From Orobanche coerulescens (taxonomy: Eukaryota > Streptophyta > Magnoliopsida > Lamiales > Orobanchaceae), in contig CM065803.1 of NCBI GenBank assembly GCA_033398695.1, positions 44,321,501-44,385,500 of the forward strand: a stretch of 64,000 nucleotides of DNA. The letters run 5' to 3'. Position 1 is the first letter of the stretch; each line of letters opens with the position of its first letter. The notes beneath the pieces were generated by a model. It was given only the letters and a program-made list of their open reading frames with translations. It was not told the DNA's origin and ran no database searches. The translations under genes and the position numbers were made by a program. Below are positions 31,380 through 42,082 of this stretch, piece by piece.

Positions 31380-31970
31380 GGGGAACCCTGATGGTGGCGA
31401 CGGTAGGAGCAGAAGGGGTGAAGTTGGAGCTGCTGTTGAGATTAATGGCTGACGTGGCAGTGCGATTGGACTTTTCTGACATCGTTCAGGTTTTCAAACA
31501 ACGAATAGTGGTGGGTTCGTGAAAAAGAAGGAAACTGAAATTGTTGAGAACTTGCTCGAGTGTCCTCTGAGTTTTCCTTTTTTTTTTTTTTAATCTGACA
31601 GGGGCGTGATGAAGATGATGGCTGCAAGTGAATATGGTTTGTTTATGAAAATGTTGAAGACGAAGGGTGATTGAATACAGTAAAGGAAATTTGACGAAGG
31701 GTGAGGGCGACGAATCGGAGGCCAGGTGTATATCTGCTATAGATCTGGCGATGAATCGGAACCCAGCGATCGGAGCGGGCAACGGCGGACAGATCTGGGT
31801 CTCGTCGCGTCGGGGCAGGAGTTGAGGGGTGGGCTGATTGCAGAAGACGACCGGCGGCCGGTTGCAGAAGACGAGCATAAAAAAAATTCGATTTTCTATC
31901 GTTTTTTTTCCGTGTCGGAATCGGAGTGGGCGACGTTGGAATCGGCGTTTGGTAAGAGCAGATGAGCAGA
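31380..31970. other. GC-rich gene-like stretch inside element B
   Basis: This 600-bp part is far more GC-rich than its surroundings. A minus frame (31486-31878, MLVFCNRPPVVFCNQ ...) and plus frames (31325-31522, 31726-31965) are open, but none resembles a known protein. A host gene fragment captured by the transposon is possible. A tandem GAAGACGA-type repeat lies near 31845-31875. Confidence 0.4.
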
Positions 31971-32472
31971 AGAAGGAGGACCTACTGAAGGTGGAAGAAG
32001 ATGGCGGCTAGTGTTTTTCGGAAAAAAATTTTGATTTTTTTTTTCGAATTTATTTTTTTAGATGATTTTTTCAGAATTTTTGGATGAGGAAAAATAAAGT
32101 TAAAACGGTCATAAACGGTAATTAACGACTAGTTAAAACTTTTACAAAAACATTGTAAAAGTTAAACAATATTACAATCCAGATAGATATACATTAAATA
32201 ATATTACAACAAAGGACGGCATGTGAGGCTCACGTGACATTTCGTTTAAAAGAAAAGAAAAAAAATAAAAGACACTAATAAAAGAAAAGTGAAAAGAAAA
32301 TGGATTTTCTGCTCTCTCTTCTATGACATCAGCACCAAAATTGACTTTTGTTATAACTGTAAATACAAATTTTTAATAGTTCAAGTTTTGTCCTTTGTCG
32401 TAAAATATGAAAACATAGGGACCCAACATTTATATGAAATCTAAAAAGGTTGTCAGATATAAATCACCTCTC

Positions 32473-32890
32473 TATATATATATGGGGCATATATAAGAGG
32501 CGCAATTCTTTTGGGCCTTGGATTTTAATGGGCCTAGTGCCGCTGCACTGCCCGTACTAGGCCAGGGCAACCCCTGATTGATATATCAACCTATTTTTTG
32601 ATATATTACGTACGTTAATAACCCCGTTCACTTGTATGTAGTTCTAACTAATAAATTAATCTAGGGTGTATAATTACAACACTTTCTTGTTTCATCCACC
32701 ACAGATAACCACATTCCTTGGTATAGTAGATCCATATTAATTCCTTGGTATGGTAGATCCATATTAATTTTTTTTTCTTAGAAAAGAAAATAAAACGTCA
32801 GGAAATGAAAACTGCAGAACAAAGATCCTTAGTGCTCCTCTTTTCAGCTGCTCCAAAAGAAACAGCAGAGAGAACGGGAACAAATAATAC
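32473..32890. other. Spacer with a hairpin and a 27-bp direct repeat
   Basis: GGCCTAGT at about 32531 pairs with ACTAGGCC at about 32556, a short hairpin. ATTCCTTGGTATAGTAGATC is the start of a 27-bp unit repeated at 32713-32739 and 32740-32766 with one change. No gene is seen. Confidence 0.6.
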
Positions 32891-33408
32891 GTTGATTCTG
32901 TAAATTTCTAACAATGTAATTATAATAAAATTACAAATAAAAGCAACCTATTACAATTCTAGTAAATTAAAAAACTTAATTAAAATACAACTTAACAGAG
33001 GCGAGTAGAACTCTTTTTGTATAAAAATTTTGCCCCCGCATAACAGCAGATGGCTCAGTCCAAGTGTCCCCAAGATACAACTGCTATGTTTCTGAGTTAG
33101 GTGCTCTCCAAAACTCAAAACTCCGACGAACGTTCAAGTGCTGGAAACTTGGCACGAAAAGCAAGAAGGAAATATGTGGCAATGTGTTGTATGGTTGTAC
33201 TTCGTTCTATGTTGTTGTGTATGCAATGAAATTCTATGACCCCCTTTTATAGTATCCAAAAACACTCCATCACGTGAGAAATTACTGCAGACGAAAGTGC
33301 CATTAATCATTAATCCTTCTGCTGAAAGATTACCTCCACAAATAATCTCATTTAATTCGGACGTTACAATATGGAGTGTGAAGAGTCATATTCGAGAATG
33401 TTGTCCAC
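32891..33408 (-). repeat. LTR-like sequence X, left copy (minus orientation)
   Basis: It is a diverged reverse complement of 39895-40431. Shared landmarks on its sense strand are GAATATGACTCTTCACACTC near the start, TATAAAAGGGGGT (TATA box, 33240-33252), the block around GGAGTTCTGAGTTTT-like sequence, GCAGTTGTATCTTGGGGACA, GGGGGCAAAAT and TTGTAATAGGTTGC. It abuts the 3' end of the SIRE-like element. No X internal region was found. Confidence 0.75.
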
Positions 33409-33414
33409 AAAGTA

Positions 33415-34631
33415 TATAGTAAACAACTTATAAGGAGGAAAGGGGTTGAATAAGCTGTATTTTTTTCGAAGTTATTTACGTAGCGGAATATTAAGTTGCT
33501 ATAAATACAGCAACTAGGTAATCTTCCGTTTGCTTTGTGCATACAGAATTTTTGCAATATGTATACTTTAAATCATACATGCAGATACAAAAATAGTAAA
33601 TGACAGAATATAAATGCATACAAATTTAAGTGGTTCGAGGTAAACCCATATACGTCCACTGGTCCTTCACACAAGAGTAAGGTGTTTATTAAAATCACTA
33701 CGTACACAACTACATGACTTTTACTAAACCTATCGTTGTATCATTCACACAGATTGATACAGCCGATAATAGCTTTGGCCGTTCACACAGATTGGCTTGG
33801 CTCTTTTGACTTGCTTCTTCTCATACAGATATAAGCTTCGTCTCAATGCTATTCTCCCCACACAGGTCGAAACTAGCAAGGTCTTAGTCCACACAGGGCT
33901 AAGTTGAGCTCAACGTAAGGTTTGGGTAGAACAGGTTCAAACAGCAGTTGTAGGCTTTGATGAGCGTTCGCTGTAAGGTGTGCTATTTGCATTGAAGACT
34001 GTACATTTCTTCACTTGATGATGTTGTATGCTCAAGGAAATATACCTCTCCTCGTTAGCTTGATGGTCAGATTGTCAGAGCTAATGCGTCATATGTATTA
34101 CCCGAAGTAATATACTGAGTGAGAATGTCCTCTTGCGTGGGGCTATTTATAACCTTGGAAATAGATCCGTTATAAATGTAGCTGTGGCCGGTTGGTGAGA
34201 TTGAGACAACTCGTTTGGTGGCTGTAGAATGTTTGAATTAAAGACGATTCACATTTAATACTTCAGACATTTTCTTTGACTTAGCATTACATGCTCTTCA
34301 GTGTGTTCATATTTTAGTATCTTTTGGCCGCATTAAATGCTTGTCCTATTAGCCTTAAATGCTACTTTAATCGTGAATACTTTATGAATAAATAATATTT
34401 CTTTCACAACGGGTTGAAGCTTTTTCTTGAGTCCTGTTGGATATGTGTTTTACTTTTCCTAAGTAAAACACCTACATCAAGCTTGCTGTATCCAACTTCT
34501 ATAGGAACGGACTTCTGACTATGCAGGAAGATTTTTCGCTGTATGGACAGACTACTGTATGAAGTTTCCTAACAGCTTCCTTATGTTGTATGGGGGCAAT
34601 TATCAAAATAAGGCTGTATTTATCCCAATAA
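33415..34631 (-). repeat. 3' LTR of the SIRE-like element
   Basis: The LTR starts (minus) TTATTGGGATAAATACAGCC directly after a purine tract, has a TATA box GTTATAAATAG near 34141-34155 and the U5-type GGGTTTACCTCGAACCACTT near 33633. It ends near 33415 with a pyrimidine-rich ATTCAACCCCTTTCCTCC. The exact end is uncertain because the first LTR is not available to compare. Confidence 0.75.
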
Positions 34632-34650
34632 TTTCCCCATTTTTGATAGT
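34632..34650 (-). other. Polypurine tract of the SIRE-like element
   Basis: The minus strand reads GGCACTATCAAAAATGGGGA followed by AA, just before the LTR. SIRE-type elements have a similar GGCACTATCAAAAAGGGGG tract there. Confidence 0.75.
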
Positions 34651-35223
34651 GCCAAAACCTCCTTGATACGGAGAGGCTGTCTTCAAGTCTTCTGTCGAAA
34701 GATCTGATATTTATGACTTAGTCTAAAAATCTGAACTGCTCGCAGGCAAGTTCTAAAATGAAAGATCCTACAGGACTAAGTGTATTTCAACTTGACTTAT
34801 GATTGGCGCGCAGGCACAATCTTACAAGATGTAATCCTAATCGAATACAACTTAATCTATGAACTGTTCGCAGACAAGTTCTTACAGCTTGAGGATTATC
34901 AAGTTTTTATACTTGAATATATCAATATTTAATCGTAATCAAAACAGTAAAATCGTAAAAGTAGATTACGATCTGTAATCTTTCAATAAATCAAAGTTTT
35001 ATTGATAATCGATTAAAGTGCTGATTGTATAGAAAGTTATATGGGAAGCGGACAAGAAACGTAAACATGCAGAAAAACAGAAGTACTATACCCTGTATGA
35101 CTGATGTCGCCAAGTCCTACGTGAGGGGTCTTTCTCAGCTCCCTTCCACCAGTTGACAAGAGCATATTTTCCTCGATCCGTGTAAATACTTCTACCATCA
35201 TGGGTCGCCTCAAAGGAAATGAT

Positions 35224-35793
35224 TCAGTCTTCCGGACGAGTTAGCCTTTCATCCTTCATAGCTTGGGATTTCAGCTCTATATGTAGTGGGAGCTTTCCTT
35301 CTGCAAGAAGCCGCGAAAACTCTCTAGCTGCATCCTCCAGCGTCTTGAATTTATTGAACACTGGAGATTCCCTGATGAGAACACATAAGTATCTCATCAG
35401 TTCATTATTTTTCAATGCCTTCAAATCCTCTGTTGTAGGCTGTCTATCTGTTGGGAGCTTTATTTCTGCAGACTTCTGCACATTATTCTTCCACAGGAAG
35501 TTGGGATCCTGGAATTCTGGACGAAGACCAGATACCCTGAATCCCTTATTTCCTTGTTCTAGCCCAGGCCCGGCTAGTCTTCTAATGGCAGCAACAAAAC
35601 TATCACCGAGTATGGACTCCATTTCCTTCTCTCTCTCTCTCCAGGTGCCACTTCCTTGCAGCCTCTCTTGACTATTCCCCCTTTTGGCAGTATCAAGATC
35701 TGAGACTTTGCCGTGAATATCCCAAAGGAGTTCCATTGATTCTACCTGTTTGTCCTTAAGATCAGTGACACTTTCAACCAGTTTCACAACCAC
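35224..35793 (-). pseudogene. Unidentified ORF after pol in the SIRE-like element
   Basis: The minus frame has about 189 codons, beginning MVVKLVESVTDLKDKQVESM (coiled-coil-like), then an Arg/Glu-rich part and SPVFNKFKTLEDAAREFSRL. A further translated stretch to about 35060 (EATHDGRSIYTDRGKYALVN) is in another frame. It sits where SIRE elements carry an extra ORF, but I do not recognise a domain, signal peptide or membrane segment. Function unknown. Confidence 0.5.
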
Positions 35794-36290
35794 TGCTGTC
35801 AGGTCGTTGATCTTGTGATCATGGTTAGTGAGCTTTGATTTTGTGAATTCGATGTATTTGAGGCATTAGAGTCCATATGTCTTTATAGTATTGGAAGATA
35901 AATCGTTTTAAATTCAGACAGTGCACGTGGACTTAAAACAGTTTGTTGTGAATAAAAGTATGAAATTGGATATGATTAAAATTTTGATTGATATTCTACA
36001 GTGTATGTGCTGTATCTACGAAAATACAATGTCCCCCCTTAAAAGGTACATACAAGATTCAATTCTTACAGCAATATTGTATTAATACTGTATTCTTGGG
36101 TCATACTGTATTCCCCCTTAATTAATGCAGACGTCATTTGTAGAAAGGTTATATGCCCTTTTCTTCCTACAGTAAAGATACGACTTGAAGTTTTGGGCGT
36201 ACAGTTAATTAAAGTGGATACTGTATTCATGGGTCTTACAGCATTCCCCCTCAATTGATTAGTAAAATGTAAAAAGTTACAGGAAATCTG
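35794..36290 (-). other. Non-coding stretch between RNase H and the extra ORF
   Basis: It contains purine-rich boxes on the minus strand: GAGGGGGAATGCTGTAAGAC (36250), AAGGGGGAATACAGTATGAC (36115) and AAGGGGGGACATTG (36040). Two of these share GGGGGAAT(G/A)C(T/A)GTA.GAC. They may be secondary polypurine primers. No gene. Confidence 0.5.
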
Positions 36291-36291
36291 G

Positions 36292-36890
36292 CTATAGCAT
36301 TCCCAATTCCTGGCGAAGCATGTAGAATCTGGTGGTGCTGAGATATTTTATAAAGATGTTGGCTAACTGGTTGTCTATATGAATCTTCTCGATCCGAACA
36401 TCTTTATTCTCAACATGATTCCCGATGAAATGATGCTTCATATCAATATGCTTAGTTTGCGAGTGAAATACAGGGTTGTGCGTGATTGCAATTACACTCG
36501 TGTTATCGCACATGATTGGTGTCTCTCTGGCATGGATTCCATAATCTTGTAACTATTGTTGCATCTAGAGAATCTACATACAGCAACTTCCAGTAGCGTG
36601 GTATTTCAGCTCAGCTATAGAAAACGAGTTGGCCAACTGCTTCTTACTGAACCAAGACACAAGTCTAGGTCCAAGGAAGTGACAAGTACCGCTTGTACTC
36701 TTTCTATCCAACTACAGCCTCCGAGATCCGAGTCGCTGTAGCATACCAAAATGAATCCTCCTTCTTTAGGATACCAGAACCCTACATCGATTGTTCCTTT
36801 TACGTACTTAAGGATTCGTTTGGCTGTGGTGAGATGTGACTCCTTAGGTGCTACCTGATACCGAGCACACACTCCTACAGCAAACTAGAT
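36292..36890 (-). pseudogene. copia RNase H region
   Basis: The minus frame 36615-36872 has RYQVAPKESHLTTAKRILKY and VKGTIDVGFWYPKEGGFILV, then YSDSDLGGCSWI, the first catalytic Asp region of copia RNase H. 36292-36513 has CDNTSVIAITHNPVFHSQTK then HIDMKHHFIGNHVENKDVRI, the C-terminal D and H motifs. The middle (36514-36614) is shifted. It degrades RNA in RNA:DNA hybrids during element replication. Confidence 0.85.
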
Positions 36891-37058
36891 ATCGGGCCTG
36901 CTGGATATTAGGTATATGAGTGAGCCTATTAGCTTTCTGTAGTCAACCAACTTTCCAGCTTTGTCAGCACTTATCTGCAAAGAAGTGCTCAAGGAATTGG
37001 ACGAGGATTTGGAGTTGTTCATCCCGAATTTGTTGAGCAGCTCATTGTTGTACTTCTT

Positions 37059-37620
37059 CTAGTTGATAAATATACCTGTAAGGAGTTGCTTCATCTGCAA
37101 TCCTAGAAAATAACTAACTTCTCCCATCATACTCATTTCAAATTTACTTTGCATGAGATAAGAGAACCTTTTACAAAGAGCAAGGTTAGTTGAACCAAAT
37201 ATAATATCATCGACATATATTTGTACCATAAGTAGGTTGTCGCCTTCATATATTTTAAAGAGGGTCTTGTCAACTGCATCTTTCTCAAATCCATTATTGA
37301 TTAGATATAGTGACAGGGTTTCATACCAGGCTCTAGGCGCTTGCTTGAGTCCATACAATGATTTCCTTAGCCTGTATACAAGGTCTCCGCCTTCAGTGTT
37401 GACAAACCCTGGTAGTTGTTAAACATAGACTTCTTCGGCTGGGTCTCCATTCAGGAATACACTCTTAACATACATTTGATATACTATAAAGTTCTTGTGA
37501 GTGGCGAATGCTAGGAATATCCAGATGGCTTCTAGTCTGGCTACAGGGGCAAAAGTTCCGTCATAGTCTATACCTTCTTCCTGTCTGTAACTTTGAGAGT
37601 GACTAGTTAGGATTTATTGC
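37059..37620 (-). pseudogene. copia reverse transcriptase
   Basis: On the minus strand, 37360-37480 gives [14 protein letters not shown], a stop, then QLPGFVNTEGGDLVYRLRKS. The frame 37059-37358 gives MYGLKQAPRAWYETLSLYLI and the active site MVQIYVDDIIFGST (YVDD), then QSKFEMSMMGEVSYFLGLQ. These are canonical copia RT motifs. Stops near 37423 and the loss of frame upstream mark it as dead. Confidence 0.9.
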
Positions 37621-38960
37621 TTATGACAAGTCCATTCTCATATTTATTTCTAAATACCCATTTGATTCCAATTACAGTTTTATGAGTTGGTCTGGGTACT
37701 AATTACCATACATTGTTTCTTTCGAAACCATTGAAATCTTCTTCCATTGAAGTGATCTAGTGAGAATTATTCAGAGCTTCATTAGTCGAAACATGTTTGG
37801 ACTGGGCTAAGAATATATCTAGGGTGAACATAGCGAGTCTCTTAAGTTCGGCTTGAGATTTCCATATAGGAAAATGAGACTTCTCAGAATCTGTTTCTTC
37901 CCGTGCATAAAGTACAGTGCCTTGTGTACTCTGTATTTTCCTACGAGTGGTTACTCCGGCATCAATATTTCTTATTATAAACTCATATGGGTGATCTCTT
38001 AGACACCTCCTATCAGGTTCTAGCTCGACATCACTAGATATATTGGGTGGTGATGTAGCCTCAGCTTCATCTTATACAGTATCAACTTCGACTGCTTATA
38101 TTCTTACAGCGGCGAGATTGATTTCTAGGTCTGCGACATGTTCTATTAGAGTTTGGGGATCATTAATAGAGAGTGTTTTGATACTTTTGGTTATGTATTC
38201 TACTCTTGTAGGGTTAAAATGGGGTTCATCGAATACTACATGGACGGATTCCTCTATTATCAGCTTTCTTTTGTTAAATATCCTGAAAGCTTTGATGACA
38301 GAGGAGTATCCTACGAAAATACCTTCATCCGACATTTTGTCAAAGGTCTTGAGTTGGTCCTTCCCATTATTTAGTACATAACACCTGCATCAAACAAAAA
38401 TGTGGAAGTATGCTACCATTGGGGTTTTATTATTCCATACCTCATATGCTGTTTTGTTGTGATGCTTGTTGATGATGCAACAATTTTTCATATAGCACAC
38501 TGTATTTGTTACTTCTCCTTAGAAATGCTGCGGCAATTTGCTTACAGCTAGCATGGTCCTTGTTGCTTCCTTGAGTGTCCTTTTCTTGCACTCGACAACA
38601 CCATTTTGTTGAGGAGTTCGGACCGCCGAGTATTCGTGTTGTATTCTATTGTCTGCACAGTATTGCTCTATAAAGCGATTTGTCATTTGTGTGCCTTTGT
38701 CGGAACAAATGGAACAATATTCAGCCCTTTCTCATCTGTTGCTTATTCAGGTGCTCTGGAAACTTTGTGATGGTATCTTTCTTCTTGCTTAGAAAGATTG
38801 TCCAAACATACCTAGAAAAATCAACAATAATAAGAAAGTATTTCTTACCTCCCAAGCTTACAAGGTCTACAGGGCCATAGAGGTCCATGTGTAGCAAATT
38901 CAGTACCCTGTGGGTGGACATATATGACTTGCTTTTTAGGGTGGTCTTTACTTGCTTGCC
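37621..38960 (-). pseudogene. copia integrase and linker to RT (broken)
   Basis: The minus strand near 38721-38960 gives HMDLYGPVDLVSLGGKKYFL and VDFSRYVWTIFLSKKKDT, the first catalytic Asp regions. Around 38550-38640 the sequence LQQNGVVECKKRTLKEATRT can be read (ENGVVERKNRT-type, with the catalytic Glu position), and 38096-38335 gives EGIFVGYSSVIKAFRIFNKR. The remainder to RT (37621-38095) is a decayed linker with RPTHKTVIG-like residues. Several frames are used. Confidence 0.8.
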
Positions 38961-39391
38961 TTTCTGACAGGGTCCGCAGACGCTGTTTGTATGAAATGAC
39001 ACATAAAGCCTCTGACCATTCTCTGTCGAGCGAGCTTGTTTATAGTCTTGAAGTAGATATGCGACATACTTTTGTGCCATAGTCAGCTTTGATCTGCAGT
39101 GCGTTTGGCAACAAAACATGGAATAATGGAGCTCGTGGGCTTCCAGTCAGCAACATACATATTACCTGACCTGCTTCCTGTAAGAACGACTTGCTTGGTC
39201 TTGATGTCCTTCACCCTACAGTGATATACATAGAATTTGACTGATAAATGTTTGTCACAGAACTGGCTAATACTAAGTAGACTATACTGTAATCCTTCAA
39301 CATAGGCTACGTCGGTGACTTTAAACTTTCCTAACAAGTAGGGTTCTTTTCCATCTTGTTCTTCCTTTGGATTTGTCACCGAATCGCACAT
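38961..39391 (-). pseudogene. GAG-pre-integrase segment of the SIRE-like pol
   Basis: The frame 39083-39391 has VTDVAYVEGLQYSLLSISQF and VLTGSRSGNMYVADWKP, typical of SIRE-type pol between protease and integrase. The frame 38721-39119 continues with GPCQKGKQVKTTLKSK, the C..C part of the integrase zinc finger. Confidence 0.82.
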
Positions 39392-39480
39392 TTGGACCGC
39401 GGCCTTCTATGTAATCTAACAACTTGCTAATATCTCATGTCATGTGCCGAGAACATCCGCCGTCGAAGTACCAGATGTCC
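39392..39480 (-). pseudogene. copia protease active-site region, mutated
   Basis: The minus strand reads DIWYFDGGCSRHM then a stop. SIRE-type proteases have WYFDSGCSRHMT; the active-site DSG is DGG here. The stop after HM(T) confirms decay. Confidence 0.78.
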
Positions 39481-39890
39481 TTGTCCTTTTGGTACCCAAA
39501 TTTGCCTGACAACAATTGGTTTGCTGTATGTTACTTTTGATCTAGTTTTATAATACTTATGTGGAGCAGACACGTATTCATTGTAATCCTGAATGTTATG
39601 CATGTAAAATCTAGGGTTTGGGTTCCAGTACGATTGCCATCTCGGAGAGGGAACTATTTTCTTTGGCCTTACAACTTGCCTTCTAGGTTTCCAGTTGGAT
39701 TCCCAGATATGTTGTTGGTACTTCGCGGCAACCTGCTTCCTATATAGATATTTGGGTTGAAAACCCATCTCATATTTGGGTTGAAAACCCATATGATATT
39801 TGGGGCTCAAAACCCATATGATATTTGGGGTTAAAAACCCAACTAATATTTGGGGTTGAAAACCCAACTAATATTTGGTCTCGACTGAAA
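39481..39890 (-). pseudogene. gag-end remnant with a 24-25 bp tandem repeat
   Basis: The minus frame 39427-39867 is open for about 146 codons. Its N-terminal part is a repeat: five full units and a partial one start at about 39748, 39772, 39796, 39821, 39846 and 39871, each ATATTTGGG(G)TTGAAAACCCA on the plus strand. In 24-bp units it codes KYHMGFQP-like octapeptides; 25-bp units shift the frame. Each unit has a GGGTT/AACCC inverted pair. The rest (PRFYMHNIQDYNEY) is likely the gag-protease linker. Confidence 0.68.
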
Positions 39891-39894
39891 TGAG

Positions 39895-40431
39895 CAGGTT
39901 GAGAACTTAGCTTCTAGAATATGACTCTTCACACTCCATAATGCAACGTCCAAATTAAATGAGACTATTTATGGAGGTAACTCTTCAGCTGAAGGATTAA
40001 AGAGAATTAATGACACTTTAATATGTAGTAATTCCCCACCCGGTGGAGTGGAATTGGACCTATAAAAGGGGGTTCTTATGAATCCATTTCATATACCATA
40101 AGATAGAATGAAATACAAGTATATCACATATTGCAACATATTTTTTTCTTGCTTTCCGTTCCTAATTTCCAGCACTTGAACGTTCGCGGGAGTTCTGAGT
40201 TTTTGGAGAGAACCTAATTCAGAAATGTATAGCAGTTGTATCTTGGGGACATATTGCCTGATCCGTCAGCTCTTATATGGGGGCAAAATTGTCTTACAGA
40301 AAGAGTCATACCCGTCTCTACTAAAGTTGTAATTTTTAATTCAGCTTTTAATTTATTAAGATTGTAATAGGTTGCCTTTCTTTGTAAGTTTTATTGTAAT
40401 TATATTGTTGGAAATTCTCAGAACCAACATT
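39895..40431 (+). repeat. LTR-like sequence X, right copy (plus orientation)
   Basis: It is the inverted, diverged partner of 32891-33408. Landmarks are GAATATGACTCTTCACACTC (39916), TATAAAAGGGGG (40061, TATA box), GCAGTTGTATCTTGGGGACA (40233), GGGGGCAAAATTG and TTGTAATAGGTTGCC (40364). It ends at about CAGAACCAACA (40431), a copia-like CCAACA terminus. Confidence 0.75.
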
Positions 40432-42082
40432 CTTCACTAGTGTCGGGTTTTATCATTTTCATACTTTTAATTTACACTATTGTCTAGCATGCATGGCTAG
40501 ATATTATCATTTTAGGGTTGAAATAAAAGTGAGATTATGATAATTGGGATTTTGAATATTGTGTAAACAACTGGTAAGTATTCTTTAATATTTTTAATGG
40601 TTTCAATTAATTGGTTAATAATTTGATTGTTCTAGTTATTCTTGTTGATTCGCGAGATGATACTCAAGATTACATGTAGCTTATTTTTAGAATTCATTAA
40701 TCCATTTTAATCATCAATTTAGCAATTCACAGAGGAATATAGTGAATTGTAAATTTATCGATATTTTTTACTGACTTTGGGAAAGGAGTGGGAATAATAT
40801 TGGGATTCTTGCTTTTAATCAATTGGATAACAAATTAAATTATATGAATTAAACTCGAATTAGAATAATTGAGAAAAAACGACTATCATTACTACCCGTT
40901 TAATAATTTGTGCTTAATTAGTCTATCGTTGTCAATTTGTATTATTGAGAAAATCAATTTCTTCGATCATTTAAATAAAATTATAAATACTATTAAAATT
41001 GGTACATAACAATTCTCGCGCGATATTTTTAAGCACACTTTATTAATTTGATACAACAACGTTCTCTTGCATTTATGAAAATACATAACAAATTTTTGAC
41101 ACTGTGGTTGGGGATCGATTGTTTTGTTAATATTAATTTTTGTGTTTCTAGTTCTATTTTTAGCCAGTCTTCTTTTTATTTATTTATTTGTTTGAGGTAA
41201 GAAACGACAAACTATATGTATAATGTATCAATTTGTTAGTTGTGGAATAGAGATCACCCATAAAATGTGGAGTGTCGAATGGAATATTTATTTCACCAGC
41301 TTCAAAATGAGAATAGTTTGTTTATTAAAAATGAGGTGGAGGAACTGAATAGAGATTAGTTACTAGAAGACCAAGATGCTTTTCACCCTATCTTCTAGAG
41401 CCACTTGTTCAAAAAAAGTAGTAGTTGAAGACTTTAAGGTTTATGAGTGCTGAGATATGAAAAAAAGGCTCATTCAACTTTCAACGGCTCAATGAATCGA
41501 TTACATGTTCCTTTTACCTACACTTGAAAAAGAGGACTATGTGGAGATTTTTGTTATGAAAATTGATTCCAAAACTAAACATAATGGTGAAAAACTAGTC
41601 AAATGGCACGACAAGGCCTCATCATTCGCTTTAAATACTGGATAGGAGAAGTGAAAGGATAGGTTAGCTGAAGATTATAAACTTTGCGCTTCTCGGGAGG
41701 CAACCTACGTCATAGTTGTTTATTTCATTATTTTCTCACTTTCGATTTCAGTTCAGTTTGCAGTATTTCATATTCGATATTTTATTTCCTTAGTATTTGC
41801 GACCCTAGTTTCATGTCTCTCAATTTTTAGTTAACAAGCAACATCACTGAGTGGAATGATGAATGTGACTCCATCCTAAAGGATACTTAATCGAGACCAG
41901 GGCAAAAAGGAAAGAGAACGACCACTACCCCTGCACAAGCTACTGAGACGACACTTCCTGCTCGATCTCCATTCAGACCACCGACTTCATCTATCGATGG
42001 GAGCACAACTTGATCTTTGATCTCGCCAGGGAAGTATTTTGCTAATTCATTGCGACAATGAATATTATAAGTTTGGGGGTGG
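40432..42082 (+). mobile_element. Old Athila/Tat-related relic, non-coding
   Basis: A decayed Asp-tRNA primer site (41097-41118), a post-pol hairpin relic at about 41688-41707 (CTTCTCGGGAGGCAACCTAC, compare CTTGTTGGGAGGTAACCCAA at 10478) and a polypurine tract AAGTTTGGGGGTGG (42069-42082) are in the right order. Only about 600 bp lie between primer site and hairpin, so gag-pol is nearly all lost. The left LTR would be 40432-41091; I could not match it to a right LTR. The frame 41887-42159 minus is chance. Confidence 0.55.
41097..41118 (+). other. Decayed Asp-tRNA primer binding site
   Basis: TGACACTGTGGTTGGGGATC (then GA) aligns with TGGCGCCGTTGCCGGGGATC (then GA). Five of the six differences are C-to-T or G-to-A changes, as expected from long methylation and deamination. 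Confidence 0.6.

Larger units (their letters stand above)
30976..32472. mobile_element. Element B: second inverted-repeat transposon at the same (TA)n tract
   Basis: The left end GGATTTTACATTCAACCACC then TTATTAGATG ... GGGTCCCTATGTTTT pairs with the right end, whose complement reads GGTGATTTATATCTGACAAC then CTTTTTAGAT ... GGGTCCCTATGTTTTCAT. The ends are related to those of element A. A 38-bp TA tract separates A and B. B carries a nested MITE (31203-31369) and a GC-rich stretch (31380-31970). No transposase is seen. Confidence 0.68.
33415..39890 (-). mobile_element. SIRE-like Ty1/copia element, minus strand, 5' truncated
   Basis: Reading the minus strand: gag remnant, protease, GAG-pre-integrase, integrase, reverse transcriptase, RNase H, a further ORF after pol, a purine tract and a 3' LTR. 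The copia order (integrase before RT) is clear, and the extra ORF after pol points to the SIRE/Maximus lineage. The 5' LTR and primer site are missing; the gag end joins LTR X directly at about 39890. All domains have stops or frameshifts. Confidence 0.85.

Noticed and set aside
31486..31878. 130-codon minus ORF as a host gene
   Set aside because: No recognisable domain, no splice signals or neighbours, and it lies inside a transposon. Kept only as a GC-rich stretch.
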